64,000 nucleotides of DNA from a virus, in the IMG/VR virus record IMGVR_UViG_3300037882_003529, positions 1-64,000 of that record; one strand, written 5' to 3'. The stretch's first letter is position 1; each line of letters opens with the position of its first letter. The notes below the pieces were generated by a model. The model did no database searches, was not told where the DNA came from, and worked only from the letters and a program-made list of their open reading frames with translations. Made by a program: the position numbers and the translations under genes. Shown in pieces: positions 44,563 to 51,485 of this stretch.

Positions 44563-44777
44563 TTTTGGATCTCTGGTTTAATGCATGTAAAGCGGTTTAA
44601 GGTATATTCAACCCATTGGCTGCCAGATTGAACACATTTAATGGCAGCTTGTTCAGCTGATTTTTCATTATCTTCTACTGCGTTTAGGAGCATAAGAAAC
44701 ATCAATAGAACACAGAAAGTTAAAACAAGAAAAAGTACTATTTTGACAATCGGAAAATTTCCCACATTATACTCCAT
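44559..44777 (-). CDS. Small membrane protein starting at a tRNA 3' end
   Basis: 72 residues with one span (IVKIVLFLVLTFCVLLMFLMLL, about 10-31) and a short tail with two Cys. The ATG shares its A with the terminal CCA of the tRNA upstream (CC-ATG) and there is no Shine-Dalgarno sequence outside the tRNA, so translation may depend on tRNA processing or read-through. Four-base overlap with the RNA ligase gene. Confidence 0.55.
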   Translation of the reverse strand: MEYNVGNFPIVKIVLFLVLTFCVLLMFLMLLNAVEDNEKSAEQAAIKCVQSGSQWVEYTLNRFTCIKPEIQK

Positions 44778-44860
44778 GGTCGTCGTTTAGGAATCGAACC
44801 TAATCTTTAAGAGAAAAATTACCCAACCCATTCTCAAATATGCCCATACATCAAACGACG
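44777..44860 (-). tRNA. tRNA-Pro-like gene with enlarged anticodon loop
   Basis: Acceptor CGTCGTT/AACGACG with the Pro-typical C1-G72 pair, T arm TTAGG-TTCGATT-CCTAA, A73 and encoded CCA. The anticodon arm GAGAA/TTCTC encloses about 15 bases (TGGGTTGGGTAATTT), so UGG or GGG can be read only if part of the loop is removed. Isolated from the main array. Confidence 0.6.
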
Positions 44861-44944
44861 AATACAAGAAACAACCAAATTATTAGGAGAAATATGCCAA
44901 TCAAAATTGCTGGCATAAAAACCCTAATCAAAGCGTAAAATAAA

Positions 44945-46294
44945 TTAAAGATCAACTCGCAATTCAACAAATACTGGAAGATAGAGAGAACGTTTTGTGC
45001 CAGAAGAAATGACACAGTTATACTGAACGGTAATGATCTTTCCAATCAATTCACTTTGTCGCTTCCAATAATCTTCACGTTGAGCATCAGAAAAACCAGA
45101 TCCTACTTCAAATTCGATGTCTCTCTGGTCTGCAACTCGACATTTAAATCCACCAAGCATTCCAACATATTTTCCATTGCCTTCGTAGCTCGAAATAATT
45201 TCAGCTTCGGTGTTAACTTCGGCTTTCAGTTTAAGACAATAATTTTGGCGACCATTTCTCCAAGCACCATTCAAAGATTTAAGAACAGCTCCTTCCATAT
45301 TTTCTGCTAATCGGTCTTGAAAATATGTTTTGGCTGAATCAGTGCTGTAGACCAATTCAGTTTTGATTAAACGAATTTTCTCAAGCCACTTTAGTGATTG
45401 AAACGCAACTCGCAAACTAGCCAATCGATTATCATAAACGATTGGAGAATAACCTTTCCAGAAATCATCCAAAGAAATAACATCCCAACAGGTAAATCGA
45501 ACTCGATTAATTTCAAATATGTCTGCCGTTCCCCGAATTAATCGAGTTAAAATTCCATTTCCAACTTTTCTTTCTTCGTCAGTTCCATCTTCTTTTGCGA
45601 CAGTTAATTCACCATCTAGTGCAACTGATCCACCAGCAAAATGCTTTGCAATATTAGAACATTCAGTTGATAATTCAGTAGGACAATCAAATGAATTTCC
45701 GTTTCGAAGAAAAAGATCAACAGCACCGGTTTTGGAATTGATCGTAATAGTACATCGCATTCCATCCATTTTTGGCTGAATCAATGCAGGAAACGAGAAG
45801 TTTTGAAGAGCCTTTTCATCGAAGGCTGCACACAACTGAACCGGAAATACTGGAATCAAGTTTGGAGAAACTTTATTGATTGTGCTAACCGAAACTCCAC
45901 AGTCTAAATCTCGATTAATGACCAACTCAACAAAACGAGCAGTCATTTCATCGCTACTTTCCAGCAAATTCTTCAAATATTGAATTGCTGCATTTCCAGT
46001 GACTTCACGTTGATATAAAGGCCGCAAAAGATCAATAACTTTATGAGGACTATATGCACTTGCACGAATTGGAGTATACTCAGGAATCTTACGAATAAAA
46101 AACTTAATTCGAGGGTTGTAGCACAGATTAACGCCGGCATAAAATGCGTCATTTTCAAGTGCTCGACGCATCACATCAGTTTTATCATTTCGCCCATCAA
46201 ATGATCGTAGCTCTTTAACAATTTCTAAAGGATTACGTTTTTTATAAGAAAGGTGAGCAATTTTGGAAAGATCAATGTTGTCTTCGATTGGCAT
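44945..46294 (-). CDS. 30: ATP-dependent DNA ligase (gp30-like)
   Basis: 449 residues, similar to T4 gp30 (487). It seals nicks during lagging-strand synthesis and repair. Motif I IQPKMDGMRCTI (Lys at about 173), motif Ia/III GGSVALDGEL (about 224-233), motif IV ENMEGAVLKSLN (about 334-345) and motif V WRNGRQNYCLKLKAE (about 348-362), followed by an OB-fold C-terminus. Nine bases from the RNase H gene. Confidence 0.95.
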   Translation of the reverse strand: MPIEDNIDLSKIAHLSYKKRNPLEIVKELRSFDGRNDKTDVMRRALENDAFYAGVNLCYNPRIKFFIRKIPEYTPIRASAYSPHKVIDLLRPLYQREVTGNAAIQYLKNLLESSDEMTARFVELVINRDLDCGVSVSTINKVSPNLIPVFPVQLCAAFDEKALQNFSFPALIQPKMDGMRCTITINSKTGAVDLFLRNGNSFDCPTELSTECSNIAKHFAGGSVALDGELTVAKEDGTDEERKVGNGILTRLIRGTADIFEINRVRFTCWDVISLDDFWKGYSPIVYDNRLASLRVAFQSLKWLEKIRLIKTELVYSTDSAKTYFQDRLAENMEGAVLKSLNGAWRNGRQNYCLKLKAEVNTEAEIISSYEGNGKYVGMLGGFKCRVADQRDIEFEVGSGFSDAQREDYWKRQSELIGKIITVQYNCVISSGTKRSLYLPVFVELRVDL

Positions 46295-46302
46295 ATGAAT
46301 CC

Positions 46303-47268
46303 TTAGAATAAGTGAGCTCGTCCAAGAAGATGTTTTAATCCTTTGGACATCAGGTACGAAACAAATTTATTAGATGCCATTGTATCACTTCTAGTCAATT
46401 TGTTATTCAGTTCAGAAATAATAGCAGATTCAACAATTTCAGGAATTTCTGCTAAGTCAATCATTTTTAGATTTCGTTTGTATCTGGACAAAGTCTTTTC
46501 ATCCATGACCGATGACAAAGAGGTTCGAGAATTCCACCAAGTGTTAATCATTTTAGAAGAAATTGCTTTTTGACGAATCTTTACTGGCCAAAAAGTTTCA
46601 TTCGGAGACAGAATGTTTGGGACTCCATCGCCTCCATCTCCTCTACAGATCTTTTCAAAAAGATCTCTTTCCTTTTCGATTTGAGGAGGAACTTGATAGA
46701 ATCCTCCTTTCGGAGGAATAGAAGGAGAAAATAGTTGGATGCTTCGCTGAGGCGTAAAAGTAGTGAGTTGTTGAAAATCTCTGTCAGCAGAAACAATGAT
46801 CGCCTTTTTACTTTCTTTGACGACAATAGCAATCACGTCATCAGCTTCTGCTCCAGCAACACAAATACACGGATACGGAAGATTCTCAATCAATTCATCA
46901 CGAATTTTAGAGAACGCTTCCATAACCTGTTTTCCTTGAGCTGCCACCATTTCAGCTTCTTCAGGATTATCAATTTTTTCGAGTTTAAGAGAGATGTCAC
47001 GATTTTTCTTGTATTCTTTAAATTCTTTTCGACGCCAAAGTTCAGGACCGTCAAAAGCACAAACAAGATATGGATAATCTTCTCGTGCAAATTTAGTTCG
47101 ATATTTTAGAACCTGAGATACTGCCAAATGGCGAAACATTTCTTCGCTCGTATCGTCTCGGTTAGCATCAGCATATAGAGCTCGAAATATCAGATTTGAC
47201 ATGTCAAGGACAATGGTTCCCGCTGGAGCAGGTCCAATTTGTCCATCGCAAAAATTAAGAAGGCTCAT
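46303..47268 (-). CDS. rnh: T4 RNase H-like 5'-3' exonuclease (FEN family)
   Basis: 321 residues (T4 RNase H: 305). Removes RNA primers and flaps. Motifs: IVLDMSNLIFRALYAD (19-34), YLVCAFDGPELWRRKEFKEYKKNRD (about 66-90), VAGAEADDVIAIVVK (about 135-149) and SADRDFQQL (about 158-166), which supply the acidic metal ligands. Encoded next to the DNA ligase that completes the same reaction series; four-base overlap with the hydrolase gene upstream. Confidence 0.93.
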   Translation of the reverse strand: MSLLNFCDGQIGPAPAGTIVLDMSNLIFRALYADANRDDTSEEMFRHLAVSQVLKYRTKFAREDYPYLVCAFDGPELWRRKEFKEYKKNRDISLKLEKIDNPEEAEMVAAQGKQVMEAFSKIRDELIENLPYPCICVAGAEADDVIAIVVKESKKAIIVSADRDFQQLTTFTPQRSIQLFSPSIPPKGGFYQVPPQIEKERDLFEKICRGDGGDGVPNILSPNETFWPVKIRQKAISSKMINTWWNSRTSLSSVMDEKTLSRYKRNLKMIDLAEIPEIVESAIISELNNKLTRSDTMASNKFVSYLMSKGLKHLLGRAHLF

Positions 47269-47849
47269 TTATAGTATTTGTGGTGTTGGATGACGATTGT
47301 TTGATTATACACAGAAGCCCAACTCGGATTCACGCGAACATTATGAAAAAACACTGCGCCATTCGTTAGATCTGGAACTTTAATTTGTCCTGAAGAAAAT
47401 TCTTTTGCAATTTTTTGAATTTTCGACATTGCAATCTGGTCTGCTTTATTTCGAATTACGGGCTGATCAGATTTTCCGTCGCAATACCACGAAAACTCAC
47501 AGTATTTTTCTTTCGTTTCTTTTACCACACCACAAATGGTAGTTGGGAATCTACCATCGGTCATTCTATTTTTTACTACCCAAGCCACTGCGTACATTTC
47601 TTTTAGTTGAGTTCCTCGAGCCTCAAACCAAAGATTTTGAACCATACATTCATACTCTTTAGCTTCTGCTTCTTTTCTAAGATTTTTTTCTCGTAAAATT
47701 TCTTCAGTTCGATCGATCACTTCTTCCTTGTTAGTTGGGTCTACAGATGCTTGAATTGGCTCGAAAGAAGTTGAAAAAAGAACCGTCATTTCTAGAGTGA
47801 ATACACAACCTGCCAGAAAATAGAAAATTTTGGTTAACCCAGATGTCAT
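47265..47849 (-). CDS. SleB-type cell wall hydrolase with N-terminal anchor
   Basis: About 194 residues from the ATG at 47849 (MTSGLTKIFYFLAGCVF), which has a GGAG site eight bases upstream; an earlier ATG at 47882 also exists. N-terminal hydrophobic signal or anchor (6-24), a charged linker, then a Hydrolase_2/SleB domain: QNLWFEARGTQLKEMYAVAWVVKNRM (Glu in WFEAR is the likely catalytic acid) and the ending YCEFSWYCDG. Probable lytic transglycosylase or amidase used in lysis; the signal-anchor suggests a SAR-type endolysin. Confidence 0.82.
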   Translation of the reverse strand: MTSGLTKIFYFLAGCVFTLEMTVLFSTSFEPIQASVDPTNKEEVIDRTEEILREKNLRKEAEAKEYECMVQNLWFEARGTQLKEMYAVAWVVKNRMTDGRFPTTICGVVKETKEKYCEFSWYCDGKSDQPVIRNKADQIAMSKIQKIAKEFSSGQIKVPDLTNGAVFFHNVRVNPSWASVYNQTIVIQHHKYYK

Positions 47850-47931
47850 AGGAGACACTCCATGTTGTTGTTGATATAACATATATCTCTGGAGTTCTGA
47901 TTTAACCTAAGTCAAGCCAGAACACCAGAAA

Positions 47932-48141
47932 TTATGCCCAGCGCCAACCAATCTTCAGCATGTTATCAGGAATGCTACCATGCTGAAGTGAATCAATGTT
48001 TTTAAAAATGATTTTGGCTACTCTTGAAGTTGATAGCATTAATTTACCATCTTTAGTTCGAGTAATGGTGTCCAACATTCCATGTTCATCCCACTTTAAT
48101 GAATAAACGTCTTCATTTTTATGTTTGATGGTTTTTGTCAT
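47932..48141 (-). CDS. Hypothetical protein, 69 aa
   Basis: The frame starts with TTG at 48159, but the ATG at 48141 (MTKTIKHKNEDVYSLKW) is more convincing. Small, basic, beta-rich. Early-operon member; unknown function. Confidence 0.55.
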   Translation of the reverse strand: MTKTIKHKNEDVYSLKWDEHGMLDTITRTKDGKLMLSTSRVAKIIFKNIDSLQHGSIPDNMLKIGWRWA

Positions 48142-48148
48142 AGTTCGC

Positions 48149-48391
48149 TCAGAGTTCAACTGCGAAAAATCGATGCGTACGAAGATCGATTGATGATGAA
48201 ATCGGTGTGGTTATACGACGACGAATGATTCGTTCGTTTAAATCTGCTGCTAAGTCTTCAGCTATATCTGGATTGCTGTATTGACTTGCAGCTAATTTTT
48301 CAGTAAGACAAAGAGATCGATCTCTCTGAACTGAAATGTATGCAACTGGTAATCCATGTGAATTTTTAAGTTCAACAGCATATTCGCCCAT
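48149..48391 (-). CDS. Hypothetical protein, 80 aa
   Basis: 80 residues, MGEYAVELKNSHGLPVAYIS onward; its start resembles the 2057-2299 early protein (both begin with a short strand, S-x-G and a second strand), possibly a small early family. RBS GGAGTAAG. Confidence 0.55.
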   Translation of the reverse strand: MGEYAVELKNSHGLPVAYISVQRDRSLCLTEKLAASQYSNPDIAEDLAADLNERIIRRRITTPISSSIDLRTHRFFAVEL

Positions 48392-48403
48392 GATGCTTAC
48401 TCC

Positions 48404-48628
48404 TTAATTAACTTCTGGATAAACAGAATCGATTTCATCTTGATCCCAGCCACCCCAGTCAAGCATCCAAGCTTTGAGTTTGGCTTTGTGTGCAGGATCA
48501 GTGATGTCGACAACAATTTCATCATCAAGATCTGGATTTTCTTTAACATCCAAACCTTCAGATCGTAGATGAGCGATACAAATTTCAGTCTCTATAACTT
48601 GAATACTAACAAATGTTGCGGTGTTCAT
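48404..48628 (-). CDS. Hypothetical acidic protein, 74 aa
   Basis: 74 residues, acidic, ending GGWDQDEIDSVYPEVN. First gene after the early promoter at 48665-48694, so presumably expressed very early. No domain recognised. Confidence 0.6.
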   Translation of the reverse strand: MNTATFVSIQVIETEICIAHLRSEGLDVKENPDLDDEIVVDITDPAHKAKLKAWMLDWGGWDQDEIDSVYPEVN

Positions 48629-48642
48629 ACTATTCTCCTTCG

Positions 48643-48698
48643 CTCTCGATTGGGTTGTTAGTTTATTCTAACACAATCTTTATCGAAAGTAAACAGTC
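48643..48698. repeat. 56-bp exact repeat, copy 2
   Basis: Identical to 7572-7627, including the complete early promoter. See that entry. Confidence 0.85.
48665..48694 (-). promoter_or_regulatory. T4-type early promoter
   Basis: GTTTAC at 48694-48689 and TAGAAT at 48670-48665 on the minus strand, 18-bp spacer, in the exact repeat. Serves the three small genes 47932-48628. The 105 bp upstream, up to the resolvase gene, shows no gene. Confidence 0.85.
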
Positions 48699-48804
48699 AT
48701 CAAAACAATAACGCCGCCGACATGGTCAAACCGATGTGATAGTTTCTAGGAACCCCTCCCAGTGGTGCCAAAAACACAGTAGCCGGCCAGGAAACTTTAT
48801 TGTT

Positions 48805-49326
48805 TCAGAGAGATTCGGTTTGAGATTTTAGCCATTTAGCTGTCCAATATGCATCAGCGATATCGGTATATGGCGAAGTAAGAGGAAGAAGCTTGCATCC
48901 AATAGCATTACAGAAAGCCTCAAGCATTTGAGCTTTGTCAGCATTTCCTTTATCAGTCGCAAATTTCTTTATTTGAGCAGGACTTGGTCGCTCGATTTTA
49001 GATTGGTAGTTTAGAATTTTAGAAATCAAAATTCCAGTGTTTTCGCCGATTTGGAATACTCGACCTTTTGCGCCAAAAGCGTAACCTTCAATAGCAACTG
49101 CAGTTGCCTCTTTAGAGAGTTTAGAAAAAATCTCTGCAATTGCCATATATCGTGGAATGTCTTTAAGACCAGGATCAGAAAAGCAGATTAATTTGATGTT
49201 TGGGATTGTGTCATTCCAAAAATTCAAAATCTTTTGAGGCTTTTTAGACAAGCAATAAGCTGTTGAGTTCTCCAGATTAAATGCTGCTGGAGAACTCATT
49301 GAATAATCGTAGCCTATGCAACTCAT
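48805..49326 (-). CDS. RuvC-like Holliday junction resolvase
   Basis: 173 residues. RNase H-fold with acidic residues in the RuvC order: GYDYSMSSPAAF (first Asp, residues 5-16), AIEGYAFGAKGRVFQIGENTGIL (Glu, about 78-100), KKFATDKGNADKAQML (about 119-134) and DIADAYWTAKWL (final Asp pair, about 155). It would resolve branched DNA before packaging, the role of T4 gp49. ATGA overlap with the 55-residue gene upstream. Confidence 0.85.
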   Translation of the reverse strand: MSCIGYDYSMSSPAAFNLENSTAYCLSKKPQKILNFWNDTIPNIKLICFSDPGLKDIPRYMAIAEIFSKLSKEATAVAIEGYAFGAKGRVFQIGENTGILISKILNYQSKIERPSPAQIKKFATDKGNADKAQMLEAFCNAIGCKLLPLTSPYTDIADAYWTAKWLKSQTESL

Positions 49327-49490
49327 TCAGATTCTTCGTCTTCTTCTGCACCACAAATCAAATCAATCGCTTCTTCGATGATCTCGTCTAAAGGAGGAGT
49401 AGGCGGTTCTGGAAATTTCGCAGGTGCCGATAATTCGTTTCTTTTACGAGCATGTCGAAAATGAGTAGTTGATTTTCTTTTTGAAGACAT
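49323..49490 (-). CDS. Hypothetical small protein, 55 aa
   Basis: MSSKRKSTTHFRHARKRNE (very basic) then PPTPPLDEIIEEAIDLI and an acidic end. Possibly DNA-binding. Coupled to the resolvase gene. Confidence 0.55.
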   Translation of the reverse strand: MSSKRKSTTHFRHARKRNELSAPAKFPEPPTPPLDEIIEEAIDLICGAEEDEESE

Positions 49491-49499
49491 AAAAACCTT

Positions 49500-49958
49500 T
49501 TATTGAGAAACGATCCAATCAAATACTTCAGAAGCATGCTTATCAGTTGGCATAGCTGAAATACCAGAAGGACGAATACCAAATTCTGAAATTCCATTAT
49601 AGCCTCGTGGATCCTTTAATTCCGGTCTTTCAGAATTATTCTTGAAGGCTAATTTGACTTGTAATTGGTTTTTGGTTATTGTGATAAAAGGCGAAATACC
49701 ATTGGCTTTCAGTTTTGTTAGCCCTTTCACTAACAAATTTAGATCTTTTTGTGCTTTATCATTAAGCTCAACTGCATTCTTAAGAGTAAAACTTGGCTTT
49801 TTCTGATCTCCGCCAAAATCAGCTGCCCCAGTATAAGTTTTTCCGTTTGGGCCATCTTTAACTTTTAGAGGTTTCCCAAATGTACCAAAAACTCCTGGAA
49901 CATATTCAATTTCTTCTGGTTTGTTAGCTTCGGATTTAAGATATTTGAGAAATGACAT
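49500..49958 (-). CDS. Hypothetical protein, 152 aa
   Basis: 152 residues, MSFLKYLKSEANKPEEIEY onward. The beginning is similar to N-termini of some phage early proteins; the rest is beta/alpha with no motif. Divergent from the plus-strand block that starts at 50029. Confidence 0.6.
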   Translation of the reverse strand: MSFLKYLKSEANKPEEIEYVPGVFGTFGKPLKVKDGPNGKTYTGAADFGGDQKKPSFTLKNAVELNDKAQKDLNLLVKGLTKLKANGISPFITITKNQLQVKLAFKNNSERPELKDPRGYNGISEFGIRPSGISAMPTDKHASEVFDWIVSQ

Positions 49959-50028
49959 TTGTTTGTTTCCGTATGAATTGTCTATTTAATGACTTCCAGA
50001 ATAGATAATGAATTAAAGGAGAAGAAAT

Positions 50029-50139
50029 ATGATCACATTCGTGTTTGGAGTTATCGTTGGATGGACTCTTATTCCGCAACCAGAATCAATTGGTGGTTCT
50101 TTGCGAGCATTATGGAACAAAATTAAACCGAAAGGATAA
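50029..50139 (+). CDS. Small membrane protein, plus strand, 36 aa
   Basis: MITFVFGVIVGWTLIPQPE onward; one short membrane-like helix and a basic tail. A strong AAGGAG site lies upstream. First gene of a plus-strand block likely transcribed late. Confidence 0.65.
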   Translation: MITFVFGVIVGWTLIPQPESIGGSLRALWNKIKPKG

Positions 50140-50142
50140 AAT

Positions 50143-50583
50143 ATGGATGAAACCGGATTAGTGATTGAAAATGTTCGAAGAGGTGATACTCTTCGCAGAA
50201 CATTTATTTTCATCGATAAAGTAACAAAGTTAAGAATTCCTATTCAAGACAAATTGTTTCAATGGACATTCAAAACAAATAAAAGCTTAGACGATGAACA
50301 TCCAAGTGTTATCAAACTTGTAGTTGATCTAAGTCAGCCTGATCCTCTTGGAATAAAATATCATGACCTAAATTCAGCTTTAGGTAAAGTGACATTGCGT
50401 CTTTCACCAGAATTAACCAAGAAATTCACAGAAGTTGAATACTTCTGGGATCTTCAAGAAGTTATTCCTCTATATGACGGCGAAGATTTAAAAGATCATG
50501 ATGTTATTTCACATCTTTCAGGTGTTTGTTATCCTGTGCTGGATGTAACAAAGAATTATTCACAAGGGACTTTAGTTCCGTAA
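50143..50583 (+). CDS. Putative virion structural protein, 146 aa
   Basis: 146 residues, beta-rich. VIENVRRGDTLRRTFIFIDK and the following LFQWTFKTNKS resemble the N-terminal module of baseplate/tail-fibre connector proteins that store short beta segments, but this is a weak resemblance. Plus-strand location with two other small beta-rich genes supports a virion role. Confidence 0.6.
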   Translation: MDETGLVIENVRRGDTLRRTFIFIDKVTKLRIPIQDKLFQWTFKTNKSLDDEHPSVIKLVVDLSQPDPLGIKYHDLNSALGKVTLRLSPELTKKFTEVEYFWDLQEVIPLYDGEDLKDHDVISHLSGVCYPVLDVTKNYSQGTLVP

Positions 50584-50602
50584 TCGATCATAAAGGAAAA
50601 TC

Positions 50603-51268
50603 ATGGCTAAATATCTACAAGGTGCTTCTTCTACAGCACCAAACGCTTTTCTATCAAGCACCGTTAATGCTATATCGGTAAATGGAGATTCTTTAGAAAC
50701 TAGCGAAGAAGTTCAACGTATTGTTGTTTCTTATCCATTTCCTGACGGAGAAGGAGGAGTAGGAGTTCAAGACATTACACCAGAAGGTGTAGTCTGGTCA
50801 GTGAATATTCGAATGAATGGAGATGATGTCAGTCCTAGTAATCCAGTGCCAACTGAAATAACATTTAGAACTGAATTCAATGGATCGACTTTTTATCCAA
50901 TTTCTTACGATACTCCTTTACCAACACTTCCAGTTTCTGCTTTATCTGCAAATCAAAGCGCAGAACAAGACATTTCTGTGATAACTGGCAATCATAGATT
51001 AGCGTATTTTGGTGGAGTTAACCAAGATCCTAGACGTGATTATTCTTATTTAGAAGCGCTAATAAAAAACGACACTGATTCTGAGGTTATAATTCGACTA
51101 GACAATTGGACTTTTGGGTTCTCAAATCCAGTAGTTTTATCAGAATACTTAATTCCAGCCGGAAATTCTGAGTTTATTAGAACTAGAATAGCTCGTGGTG
51201 CTCATGAATTACTTCTTACATCTTACGGTTCAAGCGGAACTTTACGCTATTCAGTGTATTTGAGTTAA
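50603..51268 (+). CDS. Putative virion structural protein, 221 aa
   Basis: 221 residues starting MAKYLQGASSTAPNAFLSS, Ser/Thr/Asn/Gly-rich and poor in Lys and Cys, typical of tail or head decoration proteins. RBS AAAGGAAA. No named family. Transcribed with the genes on either side. Confidence 0.6.
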   Translation: MAKYLQGASSTAPNAFLSSTVNAISVNGDSLETSEEVQRIVVSYPFPDGEGGVGVQDITPEGVVWSVNIRMNGDDVSPSNPVPTEITFRTEFNGSTFYPISYDTPLPTLPVSALSANQSAEQDISVITGNHRLAYFGGVNQDPRRDYSYLEALIKNDTDSEVIIRLDNWTFGFSNPVVLSEYLIPAGNSEFIRTRIARGAHELLLTSYGSSGTLRYSVYLS

Positions 51269-51269
51269 G

Positions 51270-51449
51270 ATGCTGCATCATTTCGCCACCACAACTCCTC
51301 CATATGTACCGGAAAATCAAGTAGCAAAGATATATCCTACGATTTTTGTTACAGTGGAAACTGTTTCTACAATTGAAGTTTACGTTAATCCGACTTCAGT
51401 TATAGAAATTCAAGTGCCCTCAGTTCCGGTGTCTTTCGTTCAACTTTAA
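51270..51449 (+). CDS. Hypothetical protein, plus strand, 59 aa
   Basis: MLHHFATTTPPYVPENQVA onward; Val/Pro/Thr-rich, all beta by composition. It starts one base after the stop of the 221-residue gene (TAAGATG) and ends just before the shared terminator. Probably structural. Confidence 0.6.
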   Translation: MLHHFATTTPPYVPENQVAKIYPTIFVTVETVSTIEVYVNPTSVIEIQVPSVPVSFVQL

Positions 51450-51450
51450 T

Positions 51451-51480
51451 TTCAGAGGAGACAATGTCTCCTCTGAACCT
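51451..51480. terminator. Bidirectional terminator between convergent operons
   Basis: Stem TTCAGAGGAGAC/GTCTCCTCTGAA (51451-51477) followed by CCTTTT on the plus strand; the reverse strand reads into AATTAAAG after the stem. It lies between the plus-strand structural genes and the minus-strand RNR gene. Confidence 0.8.
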
Positions 51481-51485
51481 TTTAG

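Noticed and set aside
44851-45045. 64-codon hydrophobic minus-strand frame
   Set aside because: It overlaps the end of the DNA ligase gene by about 100 bp in another frame and terminates inside the tRNA at 44777-44860; no start signal.
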